A model generated the notes under the pieces. That model did no database searches and was not told where the DNA came from. It worked only from the letters and a program-made list of their open reading frames with translations. From Holophagaceae bacterium (GTDB lineage: Bacteria > Acidobacteriota > Holophagae > Holophagales > Holophagaceae), in NCBI GenBank assembly GCA_017859995.1, contig JAFJUR010000007.1, positions 1 to 60,947 on the forward strand: DNA of 60,947 bases, written 5' to 3'. Made by a program: the position numbers and the translations under genes. Each line of letters begins with the position of its first letter. The stretch's first letter is position 1. Of this stretch, positions 17,256 through 24,760 are shown one piece after another.

Positions 17256-18407
17256 CTAGGCGCAGCGAATGTCCCGCACCTGCATTCTCGTGGCCTTCCA
17301 GGCGGACCAGGCCTCCCGGAGGTCCCGCCGGCAGCGGGCCTGGTCCGCCTTCCACGCCTCACGCAAACGGCGCCAATCGGGCCCCTTGGCTTCACCCCGG
17401 CGCTTCCACTCAACCTTCCGCGCCACCCAGGCTTCCCGGTGGTCCTGCAGGGTTCCCAGGGCCTGATCCAGACGTCCCTTGGCCCGGTTCAGCCGGTCCA
17501 CCAGGCCGTCCGCCAGACCGGGCGACGCCCCGGCCAGGATCGAAGCAAGGCGCTTGGCCTCCATGGCCACCCGCGCCTTCCGGATGTCCGTCTCCGGGGT
17601 CCTTCTCAACCCGTGGGCCAGACCCACCCCGGCGAACGCGGAGATGAGCCACTTCCCCGGGTCCCACTGGTACCACCGCGCGGCGTTCCGGTAGTCCCAC
17701 TGCCACATGTGGTGGAAGTTGTGGTACCCCTCCCCGAAGGTGAGCGGCGCCAGCAGTCCGTTGTCCCTGGCGCTGTTGGCATCCGAATAGGGCTGGGTGC
17801 CCCAGCGGTGGGCCGCGGAATTGATGAGGAAGGTGCTGTGATGGGTCAGCACGATCCGCAGCAGCAGGCCCATGACCAGGTGCCCCCAGACATGCCCCGT
17901 GGCCAGACCGACGTAGACGGGAATGAGCGCCACCGCCGCGCCGATCCAGAAATGGTAGCGATGCTGCCAGCGGATGAGGGGGTCCCGCTGGAGGTCCTGC
18001 ACACCCTCCAGGGGCCGCACTTCGCCGTCCATCACCCACAACCAATGGGCGTACCAGAAGCCGCGGGAGATGGCGTAAGGATCGCGGTCCGGATCATCCA
18101 CGTGGCGATGATGCTGCCGGTGGTCGCTGCACCACCACAGGGCCGAGTTCTCGAAGGCGGCGGCACCGAAGAGGAGCACGCCCAGGCGCAGCGGCCAAGC
18201 GGCCCGGAAGGACCGGTGGCTGAACAGCCGGTGGTAGCCGATGGTCACCGACAGGCCCACGAGGGTGTACATCAGCGCCAGCATGCCCACCTCGCTCCAG
18301 CGCAACCCCTGCAGGGCCAGCTTGAGCGGCACCAGGATCAGCGCGAGCGCCAGCGTTCCCAGCAGGAAGAAGGTGTTCAGCAGGGAACGGCGCGCCTGAT
18401 TGGCCAT
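17256..18407 (-). CDS. Membrane fatty-acid (acyl-CoA delta-9 type) desaturase with basic C-terminal extension
   Basis: Encodes 383 residues. The three histidine boxes that bind the di-iron centre are present: H59-RLFSH, HRQHHRH at 96-102 and HNFHH at 229-233. Hydrophobic helix pairs lie at about 12-60, 72-90 and 153-190. The enzyme introduces a cis double bond in membrane fatty acids using O2 and an electron donor. Beyond the desaturase core, residues 265-383 form a Trp/Arg/Lys/Ala-rich, probably helical cytoplasmic tail with repeated REAW/WKA-like units. That tail is longer than in most bacterial relatives. Neighbouring fabF and acpP place it in fatty-acid metabolism. The substrate (ACP, CoA or phospholipid) is not decided by sequence. 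Confidence 0.9.
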   Translation of the reverse strand: MANQARRSLLNTFFLLGTLALALILVPLKLALQGLRWSEVGMLALMYTLVGLSVTIGYHRLFSHRSFRAAWPLRLGVLLFGAAAFENSALWWCSDHRQHHRHVDDPDRDPYAISRGFWYAHWLWVMDGEVRPLEGVQDLQRDPLIRWQHRYHFWIGAAVALIPVYVGLATGHVWGHLVMGLLLRIVLTHHSTFLINSAAHRWGTQPYSDANSARDNGLLAPLTFGEGYHNFHHMWQWDYRNAARWYQWDPGKWLISAFAGVGLAHGLRRTPETDIRKARVAMEAKRLASILAGASPGLADGLVDRLNRAKGRLDQALGTLQDHREAWVARKVEWKRRGEAKGPDWRRLREAWKADQARCRRDLREAWSAWKATRMQVRDIRCA

Positions 18408-18474
18408 GAACCACCTGAGGCGCGAAGATCGCGCCTTCCAGAACCAATATAGGCTTCCGGACGATCCGGGCGGA

Positions 18475-19728
18475 TCAGACCTTCCGCAGCACCAGGCAGC
18501 CGTTGGTGCCGCCGAAGCCGAAGCCGTTGTTCATGGCGTACTCGGCGTCGAAGGTGCCCGCCACGTTGGGTGTGACGTCCAGGTCGCACTCGGAGTCCTG
18601 GTGGTCCACGTTGATGGTGGGGGGGATCTTCCCGGTCTTCACGGCCATGACGGCCACGATGGTCTCCAGCCCGCCCGCGGCGCCCAGGAGGTGCCCGTGC
18701 ATGGACTTGGAGCTGCTCACCTTGATCGTCTTCGCGTGGTCGCCGAAGACCTTCTGGATGGCGGTGCACTCCAGCTTGTCGCCCACGGGCGTGCTGGTGC
18801 CGTGCATGTTCACGTAGCCCACCTGCTCGGGCGCGATGTCGGCATCCTTGATGGCCGCCCGCATGACGCGCTGGCCGCCCTCGCCCTCGGGGGCCGGGGT
18901 GGTGATGTGGTTGGCGTCGCCGCTCATGCCGTAGCCGGCGACTTCCGCGTAGATCTTGGCGCCACGGGCCTTCGCCAGCTCGTATTCCTCGAGAATGACG
19001 ATGCCCGCGCCCTCGCCCATCACGAAGCCGTCGCGGTCCACGTCGAAGGGCCGCGAGGCGCGCTCGGGCTCGTCGTTGCGGGTGCTGAGGGCGCGCATGG
19101 CGGCGAAGCCGCCGACGCCCAGCTGGTTCACCACGGAATCGCTGCCGCCGGCCATCATGCGGTCCGCGTAGCCGAACGCGATGAGGCGTGCCGCGTCGCC
19201 GATGGCGTGGGCCCCGGTGGCGCAGGCGGTGGCCACGGCGCTGTTCGGGCCCTGCAGGCCGTACTTGATGCTGGCCTGGCCGCTGGCCAGGTTCACGATG
19301 AGGCTGGGGATGAAGAAGGGGCTGGTGCGGCGGGGGCCGCGGTAACCGTTGGCCTCGTCCCAGATGGTGCTGAGGCCGCCGATGCCGCTGCCGATGTAGG
19401 TGCCGAACACCTCCCGCTCGGCCTTGGTGAGCTCGATCTGATCGAAGCCCGCGTCCACCCAGGCCTCGTGGGCCGCGCCCAGGGCGTACTGGATGAAGAT
19501 GTCCATCTTCTTCTGTTCTTTCTTGTCGATGAACAGGTCCGGGTTGAAGCCCTTGACCTGGCCGGCGATCTTGCAGGCGAAGTCGGTGACGTCGAACCGG
19601 TCGATGGTGCTGATGCCGCTCTTCCCGGCCAGCAGGTTGTTCCAGGTTTCGGGCACGGTGAGACCGCAGGGATTGATGGTCCCCATTCCGGTGATGACGA
19701 CGCGGCGGCGCTGAACGGTCCTGGTCAT
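18475..19728 (-). CDS. fabF: Beta-ketoacyl-ACP synthase II
   Basis: Encodes 417 residues from ATG 19728 with GAGGTGA upstream. The catalytic triad is intact: Cys169 in AVATACATGAHA, His309 in YVNMHGTSTPVGD and His346 in SMHGHLLGAAGG. The N-terminal RRVVITGMGTINPCG and the C-terminal NNGFGFGGTNGCLVL are typical. The enzyme condenses malonyl-ACP with a growing acyl-ACP and controls chain length and the unsaturated or saturated balance. It lies 82 bp downstream of acpP, separated by a strong terminator hairpin, so fabF is probably read through at a lower level than acpP. Confidence 0.96.
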   Translation of the reverse strand: MTRTVQRRRVVITGMGTINPCGLTVPETWNNLLAGKSGISTIDRFDVTDFACKIAGQVKGFNPDLFIDKKEQKKMDIFIQYALGAAHEAWVDAGFDQIELTKAEREVFGTYIGSGIGGLSTIWDEANGYRGPRRTSPFFIPSLIVNLASGQASIKYGLQGPNSAVATACATGAHAIGDAARLIAFGYADRMMAGGSDSVVNQLGVGGFAAMRALSTRNDEPERASRPFDVDRDGFVMGEGAGIVILEEYELAKARGAKIYAEVAGYGMSGDANHITTPAPEGEGGQRVMRAAIKDADIAPEQVGYVNMHGTSTPVGDKLECTAIQKVFGDHAKTIKVSSSKSMHGHLLGAAGGLETIVAVMAVKTGKIPPTINVDHQDSECDLDVTPNVAGTFDAEYAMNNGFGFGGTNGCLVLRKV

Positions 19729-19752
19729 GGGTTCACCTCGGGTAGGCTCGGG

Positions 19753-19795
19753 AAAACAAACGTGCCGCAGGGCCATGGGGGGCGCTGCGGCACGT
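19753..19795 (-). terminator. Intrinsic terminator or attenuator between acpP and fabF
   Basis: On the minus strand an 11-bp perfect stem (ACGTGCCGCAG paired with CTGCGGCACGT, 19785-19795 with 19760-19770) and a 14-base loop are followed by a T-rich tail (TTTGTTTT, 19760-19753). It begins 15 bp after the acpP stop. This would end most transcripts after acpP and leave partial read-through into fabF, matching the need for far more acyl carrier protein than synthase. Confidence 0.8.
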
Positions 19796-19810
19796 CAACT
19801 ACGCGTAGGA

Positions 19811-20050
19811 TCAAGCCTTCGCGTGCTTCTCGATGTAGGCGATGGCGTCGCCCACGGTGCGGATCTTCTCCTGCTCGCTCTCGGGGATCTCGAGGCTGAA
19901 GGCCTCCTCGATCGCCATGATGATCTCGACCGTATCGAGGCTGTCGGCGCCGAGATCGTCCACGAAGTGGCTGGATTCGGAAATGGAATCTTCGGGCTTG
20001 GCCAGCTGCTCAGCAATGATCGCAATGACCTTCTTACGCACATCAGCCAT
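19811..20050 (-). CDS. acpP: Acyl carrier protein
   Basis: Encodes 79 residues, highly acidic, one four-helix ACP. The phosphopantetheine attachment site is Ser37 in LGADSLDTVE. ATG 20050 follows GGAGGAG at a good distance; an upstream in-frame extension adds residues unlike ACPs and is excluded. It carries growing acyl chains for the fatty-acid synthase and is the partner of the downstream FabF. A terminator directly behind it suggests expression mainly as a short monocistronic message. Confidence 0.97.
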   Translation of the reverse strand: MADVRKKVIAIIAEQLAKPEDSISESSHFVDDLGADSLDTVEIIMAIEEAFSLEIPESEQEKIRTVGDAIAYIEKHAKA

Positions 20051-20064
20051 CGTGGGCTCCTCCA

Positions 20065-20110
20065 AACGAACCTGGAAACCCTAACATACACCCCGGCGGA
20101 AGTCCAAACC
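20065..20110 (-). promoter_or_regulatory. Possible acpP promoter region
   Basis: Upstream of acpP on the minus strand, TTGGAC (a -35-like hexamer near 20105) is followed after about 15 bases by TGTTAG inside TATGTTAG near 20085-20092. The spacing is short of the 17-base ideal, so the exact elements are uncertain. The 135-bp gap to the divergent recombinase gene is the only place for both promoters. Confidence 0.25.
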
Positions 20111-20185
20111 CAGGGTAAGGATGGCGCCGCAAGCCTTCCAGAACGGATGGATTGCGCTGAATCCCCAGGCGTGGAGGATGGTCCC

Positions 20186-21121
20186 ATGGCCGCTCCCACA
20201 CCCAGCGCGGAACCCGAGCACGGCTGGCCCCTCGGCTGGGGCGCCAGCCTGGGCGAGTTCCGCATCCACCTGACGGTGGAACGGGGCCTCTCCACGAACA
20301 CCGCCTCGGCCTACCTCTCGGACTTGAACCACCTGGCCGCCTGGGCCTGCGAGGCCGGAATCCCCGCGGACGCTCTCGACCGCGACCACCTCACGGCCTT
20401 CCTGGTCTCCCAGCAGGCGCAGGGGAAGGCCCCCCGGAGCCTCGCGCGGATGAGCTCCAGCCTCCGTGCCTTCCTCACCTTCCTGCGGATGGAGGGCGGC
20501 GGCGGCGCGGGGCCCGAGGCGGTGGTGAAGGCGCCCCGGCCTCCGCGCATCCTGCCCCGCACGCTCGGCGAGAGCCAGATCGAGGCCCTGCTCAACGCGC
20601 CGGACACCGCCACGCCGCTGGGCGTGCGGGACCGCGCCTGGCTGGAGCTCCTCTACGCCTCGGGCCTGCGCGTATCGGAGCTCGCCGGACTCCCCGCCCT
20701 CTCGGTGTTCCTCGACGAGGGCTTCCTCAAGGTCACGGGCAAGGGTCGCAAGGACCGGCTCATCCCCTTCGGCACCGGCGCCGAGCGCTGGATCCGCGCC
20801 TGGCTCGCCCTCCGGCCCGGCTTCAAGCCCAGCGGAGGGGAACTGTTCGTGGGACAGCGGGGCGAGGGACTCACGCGCCAGCACCTCTGGCGCCTTCTCA
20901 AGGGCTACGCGAGAACCGCGGGCCTCCGGGCCGAGGCCGTGAGCCCCCATGTGCTGCGCCATGCGTTCGCCACCCACCTCCTCGACCACGGCGCCGACCT
21001 GCGCGCCGTCCAGGCCATGCTCGGCCACGCCGACATCAGCACGACCCAGATCTACACCCACGTCCACCAGACCCGGCTCCGCGCCCTCTACGACCAGATG
21101 CACCCGAGGAGCGGGCCTTGA
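20186..21121 (+). CDS. xerD: XerC/XerD-type tyrosine recombinase
   Basis: Encodes 311 residues from ATG 20186 (GTGGAGG at 20171-20177). Residues 15-105 are the SAM-like core-binding domain (GEFRIHLTVERGLSTNTASAY). The catalytic domain has all six residues: Arg162 (ASGLRVSEL), Lys186 (TGKGRKDR), His255 and Arg258 (HVLRHAFATH), His281 (LGHADISTT) and nucleophile Tyr290 (QIYTHV). Size and motif set fit the chromosome-dimer-resolving Xer recombinases rather than an integron or phage integrase. Whether it is XerC or XerD cannot be told with certainty. No dif-like site is obvious nearby. Confidence 0.88.
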   Translation: MAAPTPSAEPEHGWPLGWGASLGEFRIHLTVERGLSTNTASAYLSDLNHLAAWACEAGIPADALDRDHLTAFLVSQQAQGKAPRSLARMSSSLRAFLTFLRMEGGGGAGPEAVVKAPRPPRILPRTLGESQIEALLNAPDTATPLGVRDRAWLELLYASGLRVSELAGLPALSVFLDEGFLKVTGKGRKDRLIPFGTGAERWIRAWLALRPGFKPSGGELFVGQRGEGLTRQHLWRLLKGYARTAGLRAEAVSPHVLRHAFATHLLDHGADLRAVQAMLGHADISTTQIYTHVHQTRLRALYDQMHPRSGP

Positions 21122-21127
21122 GCAGCC

Positions 21128-22006
21128 TCAGAGCTGGGTGAGCAGGACGCCACCGAGCACGAGCACGGCACCGACGGCGAAGGCGGGCGTGATGGGCTGT
21201 CCGTAGAAGAGCCAGGCCAGCACGGCGGTGGCCACTGGCTGGCCGTTGGTGGCGATGGCCACCCGGCTGGGTTCCTTCATGGCCAGGGCATGGAACCAGA
21301 GGAGGTAGGACACCACGCTGGTCATGAGGCCGAGGTACACGAGCCCGATCCAGGCCAGGGGCGGCACCGTGGCCATCGCGAGCTTCGGCAGGCCGACGAG
21401 TCCCATCGGAATGAAGAGCGCCAGGCCGAAGAGAATCGAGAGGGTCGTGGCGCGCTGGGCGCCGTGTTTCTGCACGAGTGGCCGGCTCATCACGGTGTAG
21501 CCCGCCCAGGCCACCACCGCGACCAGCACCAGCAGGTCGCCCAGGATCCACCGCGGCGGAAGGGTTCCGCCCGCCTTGCCCGAGAAGAGCACCAGCACCC
21601 CCGAGAACGCCAGGGCGAGGCCCATCAGCTTGCGCGGCCCGGGTCGCTCCTGGCCGCGGACCCAGGCCAGGAGGAGCACCACGGTGGGCGTGAGCGCGTA
21701 GAGCAGCGCCGCGTGCGAGGGCAGCGTGTAGGCCAGGCCGCCCAGGAAGGCGAGCTGGTTCACGGCCACGCCGAGGAAACCGGCCAGGAGGTAGGTCCGC
21801 CATTCGGCCTTGGCCACGGGCCAGAGCGCCAGGCCCCGGATCCGGGCCAACACCAGGAACCCGGCCCCGGCGATGAGGAAGCGCAGCAGGCCGAGCGCGA
21901 GCGTGGGGATCGCATCCACGGCCGCCTTGCCCAGCAGGAAGGTCCCCACGGAGATGAGGGTGTGCAGGCCCATCACGACGGCGAAGCGGAGGTTCCGGTT
22001 TCCCAT
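21128..22006 (-). CDS. EamA/DMT-family transporter
   Basis: Encodes 292 residues with ten predicted transmembrane helices in two five-helix EamA repeats. The first contains GLLRFLIAGAGFLVLARI and LPSHAALLYALTPTVVLLLAW, and the second contains LVLVAVVAWAGYTVMSRPLV and NGQPVATAVLAWLFYGQPIT. Members export amino acids and other metabolites or are uncharacterised. The start ATG 22006 gives the usual length; the open frame extending further upstream is antisense to the WYL gene and is not real. The gene converges with xerD 6 bp away. The substrate is unknown. Confidence 0.87.
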   Translation of the reverse strand: MGNRNLRFAVVMGLHTLISVGTFLLGKAAVDAIPTLALGLLRFLIAGAGFLVLARIRGLALWPVAKAEWRTYLLAGFLGVAVNQLAFLGGLAYTLPSHAALLYALTPTVVLLLAWVRGQERPGPRKLMGLALAFSGVLVLFSGKAGGTLPPRWILGDLLVLVAVVAWAGYTVMSRPLVQKHGAQRATTLSILFGLALFIPMGLVGLPKLAMATVPPLAWIGLVYLGLMTSVVSYLLWFHALAMKEPSRVAIATNGQPVATAVLAWLFYGQPITPAFAVGAVLVLGGVLLTQL

Positions 22007-22105
22007 GGATCCAGCGTGGCCGCGATGGCTCCCCGCCGTGCCATCGAATTGTGCGGTGGACCGTTCCCGCTCGAGTGGGGGATGATGGGCCAGGAGCCTG
22101 ACACC

Positions 22106-23191
22106 ATGGCCGTGACCAAGACCCCCCGCAAGAAACCCGCGAGCGCAGCCGCCCCTGCCGACGAGGCCAAGCCCGCGGCCAAGACCAAGGCCACGCCGGC
22201 GAAGAAGGCCGCGGCCAAGAAAACCGAAGCCGCCGAGCCCGAAACCGTGAAGCCCATGAAGCCCGCCAAGGCCCCGGCGAAAGCCAAGGCCGCCAAGGCC
22301 GTCGAGCCCGCGCCGGTGGCCGCCCCCGCCCTCCCCGAGCCCGCGCCGGCCGCCCCGGTTGCGGCTCCGGCGGCGAAGGTCGCGGCGGGCACGCCGGCCC
22401 TGTCTCCGCTGGCGCAGACCATCCTGGAGGCCATCTGCGAGGGCCGCGCCGTGGAGTTCATCTTCGCGGATGCAGACGCCAACGCGCCCCGCACCTTCGA
22501 GCCCCGCCACCTCACCTTCGACGCCCTCAGCCAGGCCTGGTACGTCTGGGGCTGGGATCGCCGCTACAACGCCGAGCGCCACCACCGGGTGGACCTCCTG
22601 GCGGAAGTGAACGCCGTGGAGGGCGCCGGCCGCGCGGCCCAGGGCCCCTACCCCGAAGGCACGCCCGCGAACCAGATCGGCGGCTGGCTGGGCGGCGAGC
22701 CCATCGCCGTGAAGGCCACCCTGCTCAAGCAGTGGGTCTTCGCCGTGAAGCAGGCGCCCCCGGCCTTCCCGAACTTCAAGATCGAGGAGCAGGGCGACGG
22801 CCAGGCCCTGGTCTCCTTCACCGCCACGGACCTGCGCGCCATCGCCCGCTGGACCATGCAGTTCGGCGATGGCATCCAGGTGCTGGAACCCGCGCGCCTG
22901 GTGGACCGCATCAAGCAGGTAGGCGCCGTGTGGGCAGGCCGCGAACGCGCCGTCGCGCCCCCGCCACTCCCCCGCGCGGCGCACCGGCCCGAACCGACGC
23001 CTGAGCCGCGCCGTGGGGAATCCCGCCCCCACGCCGACGCCAAGCCAGAGCCGAGGCCGGAGTCGAGGTCCGAGTCCCGGGCCGAGTCCAGGCCGCATCG
23101 GGAACACCGCCCCGACCGTGACCGCGATCGAGACGAGGCTCCGAAGGGCAAGGCCGGCAAAGTCGAGGTTATCCGCTTCGACCGCCTGTAG
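22106..23191 (+). CDS. WYL-domain protein with histone-H1-like N-terminal tail and Arg-rich C-terminal tail
   Basis: Encodes 361 residues from ATG 22106 (CAGGAG at 22091-22096). Residues 1-100 are Ala/Lys/Pro-rich low-complexity sequence of the histone H1-like type (KKAAAKKTEAAEP, KPAKAPAKAKAAKA). Residues about 104-265 form a WYL-like domain (LEAICEGRAVEFIF, AWYVWGWDRRYNAERHHRVD) followed by the WCX-like beta segment. Residues 280-361 are Arg/Glu/Ser/Pro-rich, with repeated PESRSESRAESR-like units. WYL domains sense ligands or nucleic acid in regulators such as PafBC and DriD. No helix-turn-helix is present; the tails could supply non-specific DNA or RNA binding. A regulatory or nucleoid role is inferred. 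Confidence 0.7.
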   Translation: MAVTKTPRKKPASAAAPADEAKPAAKTKATPAKKAAAKKTEAAEPETVKPMKPAKAPAKAKAAKAVEPAPVAAPALPEPAPAAPVAAPAAKVAAGTPALSPLAQTILEAICEGRAVEFIFADADANAPRTFEPRHLTFDALSQAWYVWGWDRRYNAERHHRVDLLAEVNAVEGAGRAAQGPYPEGTPANQIGGWLGGEPIAVKATLLKQWVFAVKQAPPAFPNFKIEEQGDGQALVSFTATDLRAIARWTMQFGDGIQVLEPARLVDRIKQVGAVWAGRERAVAPPPLPRAAHRPEPTPEPRRGESRPHADAKPEPRPESRSESRAESRPHREHRPDRDRDRDEAPKGKAGKVEVIRFDRL

Positions 23192-23200
23192 CCGGGAGGC

Positions 23201-24760
23201 TCAGGGCTCCAGCCACCAGCCGCGACGGCCGGGCACGTAGCCGTAGGTCTGCCCGAGGGGGTTGTAGCCCAGCCCCTTCAGGTGCCGGTCCACCACCAGG
23301 TAGGCCACGCCATAGGTCAGCTGCAACATCGGGTGATCCCGCTGCAGGCGCTCGTTGATGCGCAGGTAGAGGTCCCGCCGCCGGCTTGGATCGAGCTCGT
23401 GGCGGCCCTCCTCGAACCAGCGGTCCACCTCGGGGCTGTGGTAGCGGGTGACGTTCGTGCCGCCCCGCACCCCTTCGGACGTGAACAACGGGCTTTCGTT
23501 GTCCGGGTCCAGCCCCGTGTTCCAGGTGAAGTCCCAGATGTCCCCTTCGCCCTTGATGGCCAGCACATAGGGCTCGTCGATCGGGGTCCGGCGGAGGTCC
23601 ACATCCACGCCCACCTTTCGGAGCGCATCACGGAAGGCCTCGGCATGATCCTGCTTCGAATAGCCCCAGGCGGAGAAGAACACGAGATGGAGGCGCTTGC
23701 CCTTGGCATCCTGCCGGATGCCATCGGGGCCGGGCTTCCACCCCGCCTCGTCAAGGAGGGCCGCCGCCCGCTCAAGCCGCGGCAGGGGGCCCGCCGTCTG
23801 GTCGAACGCCCAGCTCTGGGGGGGCCAGAGGCTGGTGGCCAGGCGCTCCGCCCGCAGCTTGCGCTGGGCTTTCAGGAATTCCCAGGGCAGCGCCGCGGCC
23901 AGGGCGGCCCGGAGTTTCGGGTCGCCGAGCAGGCTCCGCCGGGGATCGCAGTTGAACCAGAAGGTGCTGAAGGAGGCCAGGGGCGTGGATTGCGCGAGGA
24001 GGTTGCCGTCGCCGAAGGCGCCCCGCCGGAGCAGGTAGTGCCGGAACCAGTCGAGTTCGCCGAAGTGGTACTCATGGGCCTTCAACTGGCGGCCGTACTC
24101 CGCCGGATCCGCCGGCTGCACGCGAAACCGGAAGGCCGGCCAGCGACCGGGATGAGGCCCCTGATAGGCCTTCCACAGCTCGAGCCGGATTTCCCGCGAG
24201 TGGGCCCCGGGCAGCACCCGGTAGGGCCCGGAACCAATGGGCGCGAAGTTGAGCGGGTGCTTCAGGGGCTCGCCTGACAGGTCGTAGCTTTTCCGGGGAA
24301 CCGGCTGAAAGTTGTACAGGTCGGAAAGCAGGGAGGCCCGCGCCTTCTTCAGGTGGATTCGCACCCGCAGCGGCCCCTCGGCCACCAGGCTATCCAGGGT
24401 GCGGACGCCCACCAGGTCGTACACCTTCCGCACCTGGGGCAGCGACAGCATCCGCCACGTGGCCACCAGGTCTTCGGCCTCGATGGGCGAGCCGTCGTGC
24501 CAGGTCTGCCCCGGCCGCAGCTTCAGGAGGATGTCCCGGCCGTCCTTCGAGATCTCCCAACCCTCCAGGAGCTGGGGCACGAAGACGCCGTGCTCATCCA
24601 GGGCCACCAGCCGGTCGAAGGCCAGGTCCACCACCTGCGCCTCGACCTCCCGGGCCAAGAGGAGGGGATTCAGGCTCAGCACCGGTTTCTCCAGCGCCAC
24701 GGAAATGGGCTGCGCCACCAGGGACAGCGCCGCCAAACACCAGCCGATCATCCACCGCAT
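23201..24760 (-). CDS. Oligopeptide/solute-binding protein, family 5 (copy 2 of a tandem pair)
   Basis: Encodes 519 residues from ATG 24760, which overlaps the stop of the upstream homologue (TGATG). A signal peptide (WCLAALSLVAQP) precedes an SBP_bac_5 fold: AQVVDLAFDRLVALDEHG, LLEGWEISKDGRDILLKLRPG, WHDGSPIEAEDLVATW and FNCDPRRSLLGDPKLRAALA. Family 5 proteins (DppA, OppA, NikA) capture peptides, nickel or other solutes in the periplasm for an ABC importer. No lipobox is visible, so it is probably soluble. No permease or ATPase genes are adjacent, which is unusual. It resembles the upstream copy throughout. Confidence 0.88.
   Translation of the reverse strand: MRWMIGWCLAALSLVAQPISVALEKPVLSLNPLLLAREVEAQVVDLAFDRLVALDEHGVFVPQLLEGWEISKDGRDILLKLRPGQTWHDGSPIEAEDLVATWRMLSLPQVRKVYDLVGVRTLDSLVAEGPLRVRIHLKKARASLLSDLYNFQPVPRKSYDLSGEPLKHPLNFAPIGSGPYRVLPGAHSREIRLELWKAYQGPHPGRWPAFRFRVQPADPAEYGRQLKAHEYHFGELDWFRHYLLRRGAFGDGNLLAQSTPLASFSTFWFNCDPRRSLLGDPKLRAALAAALPWEFLKAQRKLRAERLATSLWPPQSWAFDQTAGPLPRLERAAALLDEAGWKPGPDGIRQDAKGKRLHLVFFSAWGYSKQDHAEAFRDALRKVGVDVDLRRTPIDEPYVLAIKGEGDIWDFTWNTGLDPDNESPLFTSEGVRGGTNVTRYHSPEVDRWFEEGRHELDPSRRRDLYLRINERLQRDHPMLQLTYGVAYLVVDRHLKGLGYNPLGQTYGYVPGRRGWWLEP

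Noticed and set aside
15210-18452. Very long plus-strand open frame antisense to uvrB and the desaturase gene
   Set aside because: High GC leaves few stops on the opposite strand. Composition is His/Gln/Leu-rich without domain signal, and the minus strand holds two certain genes.
20186-21121. Phage or integron integrase marking a mobile island
   Set aside because: Length and motifs fit housekeeping XerC/D. No att site, phage genes or composition change surround it, and the tRNA remnant is 25 kb away.
22007-23107. Upstream extension of the EamA gene on the minus strand through the WYL gene
   Set aside because: The extension is Gly/Arg/Leu repeat sequence antisense to the WYL protein's tails. 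The EamA family starts at ATG 22006.
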